NCBI GenBank assembly: GCA_937889395.1
Contig: CALAOW010000011.1
Location: 1-34,586 of the forward strand
DNA from: an uncultured Pseudomonadota bacterium
Lineage (GTDB): Bacteria > Desulfobacterota > Binatia > Binatales > Binataceae
Direction: 5' to 3'
DNA: 34,586 nucleotides
Positions 7,528 to 16,324 of the stretch are shown here, one piece after another (within the stretch, counting starts at the first letter, position 1; each line of letters starts with the position of its first letter). The notes beneath the pieces were generated by a model, which had not been told where the DNA came from, did no database searches, and saw nothing but the letters and a program-made list of their open reading frames with translations. The translations under genes were made by a program, and so were the position numbers.

Positions 7528-8228
7528 TGCCGGCGCCCGTCGTCGAGACTCGCAGCCTGGCAAAGACTTACGGTCCGGCGGTCGTCCTGCGCGAAGTGCA
7601 ATTGCGGCTGCTGGCGGGTGCGGGCGCGTTTATAATCGGCGGCAACGGCGCCGGGAAGTCCACCCTGCTGCGAATCCTCGCCGGACTCGAGGCACCGAGC
7701 GACGGCCAGGCCCTGGTCTTCGGGCAGGACACGCGCAGACTCGCGGCACGCTATCGGCGCCGAATCGGCCTGATGGCGCATCAGAGTTTCCTCTACCCGA
7801 ATCTGACCGCGCGGGAGAATCTCGAATTTTACGCTGAACTGTATTCGCTCGCCGATCCGCGCGCGTGCGCCCATCAATGGCTCGGCCGGGTCGGACTGGC
7901 CGAGGTTGCCGATACCCGCGTGCGTGCGTTCTCGCGCGGGATGGAGCAGCGCCTCTCGGTGGCGCGTGCGATGCTTGCCGAGCCGGCGCTGCTGCTGCTC
8001 GATGAGCCGTTTGCGTCGCTCGACCATGACGGCGCCGAAATCGTCGCGGCGCTGATTCGCGGCGCTGTCGAACGCGGTGCCTGCGTGCTGGCAACCACTC
8101 ATGGAATCCCCGAAATAGACGGCGTCGAGCTTGCGGTCTTCGAAATCTCGCGGGGCCGCCTGATGCAGCATGCGCATAAGGAGGAGGTCCGGCGCGGCGG
8201 GCGAATTCGCTCGCTGTTGGGCAGATAG
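7527..8228 (+). CDS. ccmA: ABC transporter ATPase CcmA
   Basis: This 233-residue ABC ATPase shows Walker A GGNGAGKST (about residues 38-46), the signature SRGMEQRLSVARAM and Walker B LLLLDEPFASLD. With CcmB and CcmC it drives release of holo-CcmE for haem delivery. The ATG at 7527 overlaps the previous stop (TGATG); a GTG one codon upstream is an alternative. The signature SRGMEQRL departs from LSGGQ, which is normal for CcmA. Position between the CcmI-like gene and ccmB fixes the identity. Confidence 0.93.
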   Translation: MPAPVVETRSLAKTYGPAVVLREVQLRLLAGAGAFIIGGNGAGKSTLLRILAGLEAPSDGQALVFGQDTRRLAARYRRRIGLMAHQSFLYPNLTARENLEFYAELYSLADPRACAHQWLGRVGLAEVADTRVRAFSRGMEQRLSVARAMLAEPALLLLDEPFASLDHDGAEIVAALIRGAVERGACVLATTHGIPEIDGVELAVFEISRGRLMQHAHKEEVRRGGRIRSLLGR

Positions 8229-8232
8229 AAGC

Positions 8233-8904
8233 GTGTCGGGATTTGCCGCCGTTTTGCGCAAGGACCTGCGCCTCGAGCTCCGCAGCGGCGAGAGCACGCT
8301 GGCGCTGCTCGCGCTCTCGATGCTGGTGCTGGTGGTGCTGGTCTTCGCGCTCGGCGCGGCGCGCGTGCGCAGCGTTGACGCGGCGGCGGGCGCGCTGTGG
8401 GTAGCGATGGTGTTCGCGGGGATGCTGGGCGCCAATCGCGCGCTGCTCGCGGAGCGCGACAACGGCGCGATTCGCGGTCTGCTGCTCAGCCCGCTCGATC
8501 CCTCCACGCTCTACGCCGCCAAACTCTGCGCCGCGTTGATCTTCATGGCGGTGGCCGAGGTCGGCGCGGTCATCCTGATGGTGTTGTTCTTCAATCTCGA
8601 CTTCGACGCATCGATGGCGCGGCTGGCGCCGATTCTGGTGCTGGGCGCGATCGGATTTTCCGCGCTGGCGACGCTGCTCTCCGCAATCACGGGACGCACT
8701 CGCGGCGGCGATATGCTATTGCCGATTCTCGCCGTGCCGATTTTCGTGCCGGCGCTGATTGCGGGTGTCAAGGCGAGCGCAGCCGCGCTTGCGGGCGCGC
8801 CGTTCGAGTCGATGGGCGACTGGCTGAAGATCATGATCGCGTTCGACGTGCTGTTCGTCACCGCCGGTTACCTGCTGTTCGAGCATGTGGTAGGCGGGGA
8901 GTGA
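8233..8904 (+). CDS. ccmB: Haem exporter membrane subunit CcmB
   Basis: The 223-residue integral membrane protein has about six TM helices and the conserved N-terminal stretch FAAVLRKDLRLELRSGE, typical of CcmB. It forms the CcmAB(C) complex that resolves the CcmE-haem adduct. The GTG at 8233, 4 nt after the ccmA stop, is preferred. A longer reading frame from 8170 runs within ccmA and adds only shadow codons. Its neighbours are ccmA and ccmC. Confidence 0.92.
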   Translation: MSGFAAVLRKDLRLELRSGESTLALLALSMLVLVVLVFALGAARVRSVDAAAGALWVAMVFAGMLGANRALLAERDNGAIRGLLLSPLDPSTLYAAKLCAALIFMAVAEVGAVILMVLFFNLDFDASMARLAPILVLGAIGFSALATLLSAITGRTRGGDMLLPILAVPIFVPALIAGVKASAAALAGAPFESMGDWLKIMIAFDVLFVTAGYLLFEHVVGGE

Positions 8905-8928
8905 CGAAAGGAAAACACCGGTGGCCCC

Positions 8929-9642
8929 ATGAACAACCCCACGATTCGCAACTGGCTCGGATTCTCGACGCTGGCCCTGATGCTGGCGTCGCTGTTCATG
9001 GTCTTCGACTACGTTCCCCCCGATGCCGAGATGGGAATCGCCCAGTTGATATTTTATTATCACGTCCCACTCGCCTGGGTCGCGTTCGCGTCGTTTGGGC
9101 TGGTCGCGATAGCGGGGATATTTTACCTGTGGCTCGGCGATCAGCTCTGGGACGACCTCGGCTACGCCGCCGCCGAAACCGGGATGGTCTTCTGCACGCT
9201 GATGATTATCGCAGGTTCGATTTGGGCCAAGCCGATTTGGGGCACCTGGTGGACCTGGGACTCGCGGCTGACGATGACTTTTATCCTGTGGCTGATGTAC
9301 GGCGGCTACCTGATGCTGCGCGCCAGCGCCGATGACACGCCGCAGGTAGCCCGCTTCGGCGCGGTGATCGGAATCGTCGCCGCGATGGACGTGCCGATCG
9401 TTATCGTGTCGGTGCGGCTGTGGCGCACGATCCATCCCGCGGTGCTGGTTACCAAGCAGGGCACCCATGGATTGGAGGATCCACGGATGGTCTGGACGCT
9501 GCTGGTGTCGCTGACGGCATTTACGCTGCTGTGGGCGTGGTTCCTGATGCTGCGATTCACGCAGTTGCGGACCCGAAGCAGGATGAGCAAGCTGGCCGGC
9601 AGGATCGCGCTGGCGACCGTGGCGGCATCCGACCCCAAGTAA
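8929..9642 (+). CDS. ccmC: Haem-handling membrane protein CcmC
   Basis: The 237-residue protein has six TM helices, the WWD motif WGTWWTWDSRLT (about 104-115) and the two expected haem-ligand histidines in FYYHVPLAW (about residue 45) and LWRTIHPAVL. CcmC loads haem onto CcmE. It is encoded 24 nt after ccmB, behind GAAAGGAAAACACC. All family hallmarks are present, and the length is normal. Confidence 0.95.
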   Translation: MNNPTIRNWLGFSTLALMLASLFMVFDYVPPDAEMGIAQLIFYYHVPLAWVAFASFGLVAIAGIFYLWLGDQLWDDLGYAAAETGMVFCTLMIIAGSIWAKPIWGTWWTWDSRLTMTFILWLMYGGYLMLRASADDTPQVARFGAVIGIVAAMDVPIVIVSVRLWRTIHPAVLVTKQGTHGLEDPRMVWTLLVSLTAFTLLWAWFLMLRFTQLRTRSRMSKLAGRIALATVAASDPK

Positions 9643-9655
9643 TGGAGTTGAGTTG

Positions 9656-9841
9656 ATGGGAGCACATTTTGGATACCTGTTCGCCGCGTATAGCATCATT
9701 TTCGTTGCGATTTTCCTATACGTGATGTTCATCTGGCGCCGCCAGGCGGCGCTTGACGCGGAACTTCGCACGCTGGAGGCGCGGATGGCGGCGCTGACGG
9801 AGCGCCCGGCGGCCGGTGCGCCGCCGCGGCCTGATGCTTGA
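9656..9841 (+). CDS. ccmD: CcmD-like small membrane protein
   Basis: This 61-residue protein has a single TM helix (YLFAAYSIIFVAIFLYVMFIW), a short charged segment after it (RRQAALDAELRTLEARM) and a proline/alanine tail. This layout and the position right after ccmC match CcmD, which links CcmE to the CcmABC complex. Sequence conservation in CcmD is weak, so the call relies on topology and context. ATG at 9656 is preceded by TGGAG. It is the last gene of the cluster. Confidence 0.85.
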   Translation: MGAHFGYLFAAYSIIFVAIFLYVMFIWRRQAALDAELRTLEARMAALTERPAAGAPPRPDA

Positions 9842-9842
9842 T

Positions 9843-9873
9843 TTGCCAGTCGAGCATGCCAAGTGAGTATAGT
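9843..9873 (+). promoter_or_regulatory. Possible promoter of the dnaJ-type gene
   Basis: TTGCCA (9843-9848) and TATAGT (9868-9873) resemble -35 and -10 boxes, but their spacing is 19 bp, longer than optimal. They lie about 40 nt before the DnaJ-type start. No heat-shock sigma-type or CIRCE element was seen. Weak evidence. Confidence 0.3.
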
Positions 9874-9910
9874 AACTGAGGTTACGAATGTTTCCGACTG
9901 AGTATTCCAG

Positions 9911-11050
9911 ATGGAATTTCGCGACTACTACAAAACTCTCGGGGTCGATCGAAAAGCCGGCGAGGCGGAAATCAAGAGCGCCTACCGCAAGCTCGCCCGC
10001 AAATTCCATCCCGACGTAAATCCCAACAACAAGGATGCCGAGGCCAAATTCAAGCAACTGAACGAGGCCTACCAGGTCATCGGCGACGCCGACAAGCGCA
10101 AGAAGTACGATGAACTCGGCGCCGATTGGGAGCACGGCGTATCGCAGGAAGAGATGATGCGCCGATACGCGCGGCAGCAATCGGCGGCGGGCGAGGGCGC
10201 GGGCGCCGACTTCGGCGGCGGCGATTTCAGCGATTTCTTTTCGCAATTCTTCGGCGGCGGCGGACCAAGCGGCTTCGGACGCGGCGCCGGCGGGCGCAGC
10301 CGCGGCGGTCCGTCACGCGGATTTTCCGGCTTCGATTTCGACGCCAGCGGCGCGGGCGCCGAGCCGGCGCGCGCCCCCGATCTTCGCGCCGAAGTCAGAA
10401 TCCCGCTCGTCGATGCGGTCAAGGGCGCGAAGCGGCGGCTCGACCTCGTCGCCGAGGACGAATGCGCCACCTGCCGGGGCAGCGGAATGATCGCGCGCGA
10501 CGAAAAGCAGGGCAAGGCGCGCGTGATTCGCTCCGCCGAGCCTTGTCCGACCTGCGGCGGGGTTGGCGTGGTGCAGGCGCGGCGCACGCTCGAAGTCACA
10601 ATCCCGGCGGGCGTGGCGGATGGCACGCAGTTGCGCTTGAAGGGGCAGGGCGGCCGCGCACCGCGTCCCGATCAGAACGGCGATCTCTTCCTGATGGTCA
10701 GAATCGAACCGAACCCGGTGTTTGCGCTTGCGGGCCGCGACCTCCGCGTCAATTTGCCGGTGTGGGACTACGAAGCGGCGCTCGGCGCCGAAATCACCGC
10801 GCCGACGGTTGACGGGCGCGTGTCGCTCAAGATTCTTCCCGGAAGTCAGGCCGGAAGGGTGATGCGGCTGCGCGGGCGGGGACTGCCGGCGCGCGGCAAG
10901 GAGCCTGCGGGGGACCTGCTCTACGAACTGAAGGTGCTCGCCCCGACCGACTTGAGCGCCAAGGAGCGCGCGCTCATGCAGGATTTGGCCGATAGTCTCA
11001 AGGCGCGCGGGATTGCCGATCCGCGGGCGGAACTGATGGCGTCGAAGTGA
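9911..11050 (+). CDS. DnaJ-family co-chaperone with reduced zinc finger
   Basis: The 379-residue protein has an N-terminal J domain (residues 1-70, with HPD in KFHPDVNP), a Gly/Phe-rich linker (about 90-150) and the C-terminal substrate-binding beta domains. It would stimulate DnaK ATPase and present clients. Between them is a shortened zinc-finger insert with only two CxxCxGxG motifs (CATCRGSG and CPTCGGVG) instead of four. It thus lies between type I DnaJ and type II CbpA. The gene is followed at 16 nt by a small MerR-like regulator, the usual cbpA-cbpM arrangement. Confidence 0.88.
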   Translation: MEFRDYYKTLGVDRKAGEAEIKSAYRKLARKFHPDVNPNNKDAEAKFKQLNEAYQVIGDADKRKKYDELGADWEHGVSQEEMMRRYARQQSAAGEGAGADFGGGDFSDFFSQFFGGGGPSGFGRGAGGRSRGGPSRGFSGFDFDASGAGAEPARAPDLRAEVRIPLVDAVKGAKRRLDLVAEDECATCRGSGMIARDEKQGKARVIRSAEPCPTCGGVGVVQARRTLEVTIPAGVADGTQLRLKGQGGRAPRPDQNGDLFLMVRIEPNPVFALAGRDLRVNLPVWDYEAALGAEITAPTVDGRVSLKILPGSQAGRVMRLRGRGLPARGKEPAGDLLYELKVLAPTDLSAKERALMQDLADSLKARGIADPRAELMASK

Positions 11051-11066
11051 CTCGGAGCTGAACGCA

Positions 11067-11378
11067 ATGGCGCGGCGATCTTCTACTACTAGCTCGACTT
11101 CGACGCATCGACGCGCCGATCGCGGCAAGGTGGTCCTCATGAGCAGGAGCGTGTTCTGCTCGATCGGCGGAATCAGCGAACGCGAGTTGGCGTCGTGGGA
11201 GCGCGAGGATCTGATCGCGCCGGTCCGAGTGGAGCGAGTGCGCGGACGGCCGGAGGCGCTCTACGATCGCGAAGCGTTGCGGCGGGCCCGTGTGATTCGC
11301 ACGCTCGGCGAGGAACTCGAGGTGAATATCCCGGGGATCGGCGTGATCCTGCACTTGCTGGATCAGATGGGGCGCTGA
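11067..11378 (+). CDS. CbpM/HspR-like chaperone-modulating MerR-family protein
   Basis: This 103-residue protein has a serine/threonine-rich N-terminus and then a MerR-like helix-turn-helix (SIGGISERELASWEREDLI, with RPEALYDREALRRARVI). The last part, LEVNIPGIGVILHLLDQM, is the chaperone-linked element found in HspR and CbpM. Such proteins bind and inhibit the J-protein, or repress the chaperone operon. Directly following a J-protein gene supports this. The ATG at 11067 is used; the first 25 residues may be dispensable (ATG at 11139 is an alternative). Whether it binds DNA, J-protein or both cannot be told. Confidence 0.75.
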   Translation: MARRSSTTSSTSTHRRADRGKVVLMSRSVFCSIGGISERELASWEREDLIAPVRVERVRGRPEALYDREALRRARVIRTLGEELEVNIPGIGVILHLLDQMGR

Positions 11379-11398
11379 CGGCAGGGGAAATGCTTCAC

Positions 11399-11935
11399 TC
11401 AGGAGCGGGCGGTGAAGGCGCGAGCTTCCAAAATATAGAGAACGTGCGGCAGGCCGGCGTGGACGATGTCGCGCTGGTATGTGAACCCGCAATTCTCCAT
11501 CACGGCGCGCGACGCCCGGTTGTGCGGCAAGGTGAAGGCGACGATTCGATCCAGATGCATCGTGTCGAACCCCCACTTCAGCGCCGCGATTGAAATTTCG
11601 GTCGCGATTCCTTTGCCCCAGTAATCGGACCTGACTGCATACGCGAGCTCGATCTCGTCGCGGCCCTCGACGACGGCGTGTTTGATTCCGCCGTAACCAA
11701 CGAAAACGAACTCGCCATCGAGCCGCTCGCGGAAGAACCACAGTCCGAAACCGTGCAACTTCCAATGCTCGGCGGCGTGTTTCAGGAAAGCACGGGTCTG
11801 CACTTCGCTGAAAGTGTTGCCGTCGGCGGACAGCGTCGCCATCACGCGCGAATCGCCGTGCAGGCGGCGAAGATCTGCGAAGTCGCCTGGAACGGCGGGC
11901 GTGCCGATCAGACGACGAGTGTTGAGTTCGTTCAC
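11399..11935 (-). CDS. GNAT-family N-acetyltransferase (RimJ/RimL-like)
   Basis: The 178-residue protein begins LNTRRLIGTPAVPGDFADL and contains the acetyl-CoA-binding region, YAVRSDYWGKGIATE at about residues 98-112. The motif LDRIVAFTLPHNRASRAVMENCGF is typical of RimJ/RimL and other type 3 GNAT acetyltransferases. The substrate cannot be predicted; both protein N-termini and small amines are used in this family. It is convergent with the CbpM-like gene (20 nt apart) and 24 nt behind the methyltransferase gene on its own strand. Confidence 0.85.
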   Translation of the reverse strand: MNELNTRRLIGTPAVPGDFADLRRLHGDSRVMATLSADGNTFSEVQTRAFLKHAAEHWKLHGFGLWFFRERLDGEFVFVGYGGIKHAVVEGRDEIELAYAVRSDYWGKGIATEISIAALKWGFDTMHLDRIVAFTLPHNRASRAVMENCGFTYQRDIVHAGLPHVLYILEARAFTARS

Positions 11936-11959
11936 GCCGGATTCCAGCGGCTCGCGCGG

Positions 11960-12631
11960 TTACTTCTTGCGAACGATGGTAACGCCGTCGCTGAAGCCGA
12001 GCATCACGGCCTCGACGCGCGTGTCTTTGGCGATGAAATCGTTGAGCGCGCGAAGCGCCATCGTGTCCGCGTCCTTTATCGCTTCATCGACGATTGCGCC
12101 TTTCCACAGCACGTTGTCGATCAGGATGAGTCCGCCCGGACGCAGCCGCTTGAGAATTTCGTCGTAATAGATCGGGTAGCTCGACTTGTCGGCGTCGATA
12201 AATGCGAAGTCGAAGGTATGCGAAGCCGATAGCGCCTTCAGCGTGTCGGCCGCGGGCCCCAGCTTGAGTGTTATCTTGCTCGCGACGCCCGCCCGTTCCC
12301 AATACCGACGCCCGATGCCAGTCCATTGCTCGTTCACGTCGCAACACAGAAGCCGGCCGTCGGCGGGTAACGCGCGAGCCACGCAGAGTGCGCTGTAGCC
12401 GGTGAACGTCCCGACCTCGACTGCGGAGCGCGCGCCGATCGCGGCGGCGAGGATTGCCATGAAAGTGCCTTGCTCGGCGGCAATCTGCATTGTGCTAATC
12501 TGCCCCAGTTTTGCGGTCTCAGCCGCCAATTCGGCGCGGATCGGATCGCCGTTGTGCCCGTGCGCAACCAGGTATTCGTAGAGTTTGGGAGTGAGCGCGA
12601 TAAATTGCGAGGGTCCTGATGCCATGCTCAT
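11960..12631 (-). CDS. SAM-dependent O-methyltransferase (caffeoyl-CoA family)
   Basis: The 223-residue class I methyltransferase shows the SAM-binding motif AVEVGTFTGYSAL (about residues 68-80). The metal- and substrate-site elements FAFIDADKSSY and GGLILIDNVLWKG (about 141-180) define the caffeoyl-CoA/catechol O-methyltransferase family (Methyltransf_3). It probably methylates a hydroxyl of a small aromatic or similar compound. The start is ATG at 12631, with a second ATG two codons on. It starts 3 nt after the stop of the secreted-protein gene, so they likely share a transcript. Confidence 0.9.
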   Translation of the reverse strand: MSMASGPSQFIALTPKLYEYLVAHGHNGDPIRAELAAETAKLGQISTMQIAAEQGTFMAILAAAIGARSAVEVGTFTGYSALCVARALPADGRLLCCDVNEQWTGIGRRYWERAGVASKITLKLGPAADTLKALSASHTFDFAFIDADKSSYPIYYDEILKRLRPGGLILIDNVLWKGAIVDEAIKDADTMALRALNDFIAKDTRVEAVMLGFSDGVTIVRKK

Positions 12632-12634
12632 TTC

Positions 12635-13909
12635 TTACCGGCCGCCGAGATACGCGAAGTCGCCGTGCTGATTCACCGTCAACGTGCCCGTGAAGATCGA
12701 ATGATGCTTCTGCGCGCCCATCGCGATTCGGTAGATCAGTTCAGATTCGCCGACCTCGAAAAATGCGTCGTCAGGCGATAGCACGTAGAGCTTTTCGTGA
12801 TCATCGGAATCGGTGGCCCCGATGAACATAGCGCCAGAAGCCGTCATCACCGGGTCGCCCAGCGACTCCAGTTCGGTGCCGAAGGGAGTTAGCTGTCCGC
12901 GCTGAATGCGCAAATCGAGGCGCTGCCGGGTCAGCCGAAAAATTGCGGGTATGCGCGCGCATCCCGCGAGTACCGCGGTCGTTCCGTCAGCCATCAAACC
13001 TGGGCGCCCCGCCGACAGATATGACACCGGACCGGCACTCGTCAGAGTGCCGGTCGGCAGGATCCTCGCCATTGAACCGCCGCTGTACAGGAACAGCGCC
13101 GCGCCGCTGAGCGACTTGGCCGTGAACGCGACCATTGTCCCAAGCGCAGTGGGCAGTGCTGCCGGCAATCCGAACGGGCGCTGATAGAGCGTGTGATTGG
13201 GTCCGTATTCGCCTTCGACCGCAAGTTCCGTAACGCCGCGGGCAACGGAAGCAAGCAGGAGCGCCTGATGATGTCCAGCAGGTTTCGCGCTCTCGCCGAG
13301 AAACCCGGTGAACACGACCTGGCCGTCGTCGCCCATTTGCGGGCTGCCGAAGCTCAGCACTGCGATCTCGTGCCCTTCATTGGTTTTGTCACCCGCCTTC
13401 GCCATGCAGGTGAGGTTTCCGTGCGAATAAAAGAACAGCGCATCGCGGCCGTGCGGCACTATCGACATGAACGCGATATTTCCGTCCATGTCTGCGAGGG
13501 GATAAGGGTCGCCCTTGAATGCGGGCCTGCAATCGCCGACCAACGCCTTGGGATTGAGCGCCGTGATTATGCGATGGCTCGGTACGGCATCGGCATTGCC
13601 GATGAAGATATTCCACCGGGCCTTGATATTGGTGTCCTTGGGCTGCGTCTCGGCGCCGAAGATCACGCGTCCATCGGGCATCATCGACGGCACGCCGACT
13701 TCGGTTACGACGCCGCCGCCGGGCGCCGGCATTCCGATTCCGGTGATCAGCGTCGGGACGCCGTTGCTGTCGCTGGCATAGACTGCCTGCGTGTTGTCCG
13801 TCTGCACATCGGCGCCGCTTCCGTTAAGGGTCAGCGAAACCGCGTGCGCGCTCAGTGGAGTCAGGAGCAGAATCATGAGCGCAGATGGGAAAGCCCTGAA
13901 ATTAAACAT
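12635..13909 (-). CDS. Secreted protein of unknown function, probable beta-propeller
   Basis: The 424-residue product has a signal peptide (MFNFRAFPSALMILLLTPLSAHA) and is exported. The mature part carries repeats of the type PDGRVIFGA, ADMDGNIAFMS, GDDGQVVFTGF, ADGTTAVLAG and QHGDFAYLG, spaced about 60-90 residues apart. Such D/G-G-x-h-x-F blades suggest a beta-propeller, similar to a family of exported proteins with 'choice-of-anchor'-like repeats. No catalytic motif is seen. The function is unknown; neighbours give no strong clue. Confidence 0.7.
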   Translation of the reverse strand: MFNFRAFPSALMILLLTPLSAHAVSLTLNGSGADVQTDNTQAVYASDSNGVPTLITGIGMPAPGGGVVTEVGVPSMMPDGRVIFGAETQPKDTNIKARWNIFIGNADAVPSHRIITALNPKALVGDCRPAFKGDPYPLADMDGNIAFMSIVPHGRDALFFYSHGNLTCMAKAGDKTNEGHEIAVLSFGSPQMGDDGQVVFTGFLGESAKPAGHHQALLLASVARGVTELAVEGEYGPNHTLYQRPFGLPAALPTALGTMVAFTAKSLSGAALFLYSGGSMARILPTGTLTSAGPVSYLSAGRPGLMADGTTAVLAGCARIPAIFRLTRQRLDLRIQRGQLTPFGTELESLGDPVMTASGAMFIGATDSDDHEKLYVLSPDDAFFEVGESELIYRIAMGAQKHHSIFTGTLTVNQHGDFAYLGGR

Positions 13910-14027
13910 TTTTCCCCCAGCCCCTAATCAGTAACTCGAATCTGAGATCCCCGAGATTCTTATAGTCGCCAAAGCTCCCCTAATGCAACGCAAAGGGAAA
14001 GCCACCCCGCAGCGGCGGGTCAGGACC

Positions 14028-14483
14028 TCAGAACGCGATTGAATCCAGCATCGCGTGCATTCGCTCCGGATGCGTCTCGGACCAGTAGATTCGGCCGCAC
14101 TCCTCGCACTCGGCAAATCGATCGTGGCCGGCAAAGACGTAGGGCGGCACTCGCCGCGACACGAGTTCACGTGCAACCGGCGTCAGCGCATGGTTGCATC
14201 GTGAGCATCTCGTCAGCGCAATCACTCGCGGGTCGAGCTGGAAGCGTCTGACAGCCTCGCGCAATTGACTTCTGATCGCGTTGCCCTCGACGAAAAAAAC
14301 GTCGGGCGCGGTTCGCAGGCGTTTATCGCGGGTCACCAGGATTCTGTTGTCCGCTCGAGCGATCTTCAGAAGCTCGGCGCCGCTCAGCGACGCGTCCGTA
14401 ATAACGTCGGCGCCGAGCAGCCGCAGCCATCGCGCCAATCGCATCAGCATCCTGTCAGCCGCAAGTCGGGGAGTTTCATCCAT
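14028..14483 (-). CDS. Mut7-C-type PIN-like RNase domain protein with zinc ribbon
   Basis: The 151-residue protein begins MDETPRLAADRMLMRLARWLRLLGADV, the hallmark start of Mut7-C proteins. They have a PIN-fold nuclease core (acidic residues near ILVTRDKRL) followed by a zinc ribbon, here CSRC about residue 102 and CEEC about residue 132. The usual ending YWSETHPERMHAML is present. Biochemical roles are poorly known; nucleic acid cleavage is inferred from the fold. The upstream 53 codons of the longer frame were discarded because this ATG lies just after a strong extended -10 and begins the conserved part. It is divergent from the hydrolase gene. Confidence 0.85.
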   Translation of the reverse strand: MDETPRLAADRMLMRLARWLRLLGADVITDASLSGAELLKIARADNRILVTRDKRLRTAPDVFFVEGNAIRSQLREAVRRFQLDPRVIALTRCSRCNHALTPVARELVSRRVPPYVFAGHDRFAECEECGRIYWSETHPERMHAMLDSIAF

Positions 14484-14496
14484 CGCGATGGACTGT

Positions 14497-14505
14497 ATTA
14501 TATCA
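14497..14505 (-). promoter_or_regulatory. Extended -10 promoter of the Mut7-C gene
   Basis: On the minus strand TGATATAAT is a perfect extended -10 (TGnTATAAT), with TATAAT at 14502-14497. No good -35 is visible, which extended -10 promoters tolerate. Starting about seven bases downstream would leave a leader of only about six nucleotides before the ATG at 14483, so the transcript may be almost leaderless. Confidence 0.6.
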
Positions 14506-14569
14506 GCGATCGACGGAACCACAGTCCGGGCAAATATAAAGTGACAGTTTAAGTTTTGAGAGGCGCGCG

Positions 14570-15193
14570 ATGCAGGAAATTCAGGTGTCCTTTCGATCCG
14601 GCGATTTGAGGTTGGAAGGCCTGCTCGCCAGTCCATGCGCAAATGCGCCCGCCGCGGTGGTCTGTCACCCGCATCCGGCCTATGGCGGCTCGATGGACAA
14701 CAACGTTGTCGATGCGATCCTCGCGGCGATGTGGCAAGCCGGATACGCGACCTTGCGATTCAACTTTCGCGGTGTCGGCGCCAGCGAGGGCGAGCATGAC
14801 GCCGGTCCCGGCGAAGTTGATGACGCCGTCGCGGCGATGGCGTTTCTCCTGGCTCAGCCCGGCGTGCGCAAAGAGGGCGCCGTGATGGCAGGATATTCGT
14901 TCGGCGCAATGGTCGCGGTGAGCGCAGGATACGCACGCGCGGAGATCGCGCGAATAGTCGCCGTCGCGTTGCCGCTTGCGATGGCTGATGCGCGCATTCC
15001 GGATGGCGCATCCAAGCCCGTGTTGCTGGTTTCCGGCGATCGCGATTCATACTCGCCCGTCGCGGGGCTGAAAACGCTTAGGTCGAAAATCGGTGACTCG
15101 GCGCGACTCGAGATCGTAACCGGCGCCGATCATTTCTTTGGCGGCCACGAAGCGGAACTGTCGCGCGCAATCGCTGCCGCGCTCGCAACCTAG
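14570..15193 (+). CDS. Alpha/beta hydrolase (dienelactone hydrolase-like)
   Basis: The 207-residue protein shows the CHPHPAYGGSMDNNVV oxyanion region (about residues 32-47), the GYSFGA nucleophile elbow (Ser near residue 110), an aspartate in SGDRDSYSP and the histidine in GADHFF. All three triad positions are thus present. The arrangement with HPHP and NFRGVGAS is typical of the small COG2945-type hydrolases. The substrate is unknown. It is divergent from the Mut7-C gene, and its TAG overlaps the stop of the convergent aminopeptidase gene (CTAG, 15190-15193). Confidence 0.85.
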   Translation: MQEIQVSFRSGDLRLEGLLASPCANAPAAVVCHPHPAYGGSMDNNVVDAILAAMWQAGYATLRFNFRGVGASEGEHDAGPGEVDDAVAAMAFLLAQPGVRKEGAVMAGYSFGAMVAVSAGYARAEIARIVAVALPLAMADARIPDGASKPVLLVSGDRDSYSPVAGLKTLRSKIGDSARLEIVTGADHFFGGHEAELSRAIAAALAT

Positions 15194-16314
15194 CTGCCGC
15201 CGGAAAGCGCGGGAGCCGCGCGGGTCGCCTCCCAGATGGCGTAGAAAGGATCGTAGGGATGCGCCTTCGCGATCGAAATGATTTGCGCGATCGTCGCGCA
15301 CAAGTCGCCGTGATTCATCCGATCGAGCGCGGCGAAGTTGTCGAGATCGTGAAAGTAGATCAGATAGTTCACCAGCACGGCGTTGTTCAGCGGCTGCTTG
15401 TCGAGATCGAAGCGCTCCAGTCCCGATAGCGACGGCGCCAGCGCGGCGTAGTCGGCCTTGATCGCTGCGAAGGCCGCTTCGCGGCGCTTGTCGAGATCGT
15501 TTTTCGGTGGCTTGGCCATATAGATATCGAGCAGGCGCGCCTGCTCCTGGAGCAGAAAGCGCGCGAACCTGAAATCGCTCTCCAGGATGCCGCGCGCCGC
15601 GATTGTGGTGGGCGCCGACTCACCGTCAGTCGCCGCGAAAAAAGCTACCGCACCCGCACTGCCGGCATAGTTGGCGGCCGATTCGTCGAACATCGCGTTG
15701 CCCGCCAGATAATACGTGCGATGGAACAGTTCGTGGATGATCACGCCGGCCAGCTCGACGCGGTCCAGCTTGAGCAGATTCGTCAGCAGCGGGTCGCTGA
15801 AAAAGCCCAGGCTCGAGAACGTAACCGCCGGCCGCACCATCGTGTCGAGCCCCTGTGCTTCGAGCGCCGCCGCTTCGGCCGTCGCATCGCTCTCGTCGAA
15901 ATAGCCGCGATACGGTACGCGGCCTACTATCGGGAACCACCATGTGTACGGCTCCAGCGAGTCGCGCGGCGCCGCCATCAAGACGTGCACGACCGCGCTT
16001 CGATCCACGGGGGCGATGCTTTGATACGCACCGCCGACATTGAGGCCGAGTTCTTCGGCCGCGAACTTGCGCACCGCGAGCACGGTCTCCAGCTTCGCGC
16101 GAATGTCCGCAGGAAGATCTCCCCGCGCGAGCGCATCGTCAATCGGCTTGCGGTTCCACAAAATTCGGCCTTCCTCGTACGCGGCGCGTGCGAGGTAACC
16201 CGCGTAGCATCCGCCCAGCACAATCGGCACGAAGACCAATGCTGCCAGCCGCAGCAGATATCCCGCCTGACCCCGCGCCGCCCGCCGCGTCGTGCCAGCC
16301 ACTTCTCCGTCCAC
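15190..16314 (-). CDS. Predicted zinc aminopeptidase, lipoprotein type
   Basis: This roughly 374-residue protein is exported as a lipoprotein: the N-terminal segment LLRLAALVFVPIVLGGC ends in a lipobox with cysteine near residue 35. It matches the predicted aminopeptidase family (COG4324): LRKFAAEELGL-type region, PYTWWFPIVGRVPYRGYFD, FSSLGFFSDPLL, then the zinc site HELFHRTYY with FDESAANY. HExxH fits a metallopeptidase. The exact start is uncertain. GTG at 16314 is used because the longer frame overlaps the ABC gene; GTG at 16302 is also possible. Confidence 0.82.
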   Translation of the reverse strand: MDGEVAGTTRRAARGQAGYLLRLAALVFVPIVLGGCYAGYLARAAYEEGRILWNRKPIDDALARGDLPADIRAKLETVLAVRKFAAEELGLNVGGAYQSIAPVDRSAVVHVLMAAPRDSLEPYTWWFPIVGRVPYRGYFDESDATAEAAALEAQGLDTMVRPAVTFSSLGFFSDPLLTNLLKLDRVELAGVIIHELFHRTYYLAGNAMFDESAANYAGSAGAVAFFAATDGESAPTTIAARGILESDFRFARFLLQEQARLLDIYMAKPPKNDLDKRREAAFAAIKADYAALAPSLSGLERFDLDKQPLNNAVLVNYLIYFHDLDNFAALDRMNHGDLCATIAQIISIAKAHPYDPFYAIWEATRAAPALSGGS

Positions 16315-16324
16315 CAGGCCGGCG

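Noticed and set aside
7179-8507. A 442-codon open frame on the minus strand opposite ccmA/ccmB
   Set aside because: It is antisense to genes with clear ABC and CcmB motifs and has a serine/arginine/alanine-rich composition typical of GC-rich shadow frames.
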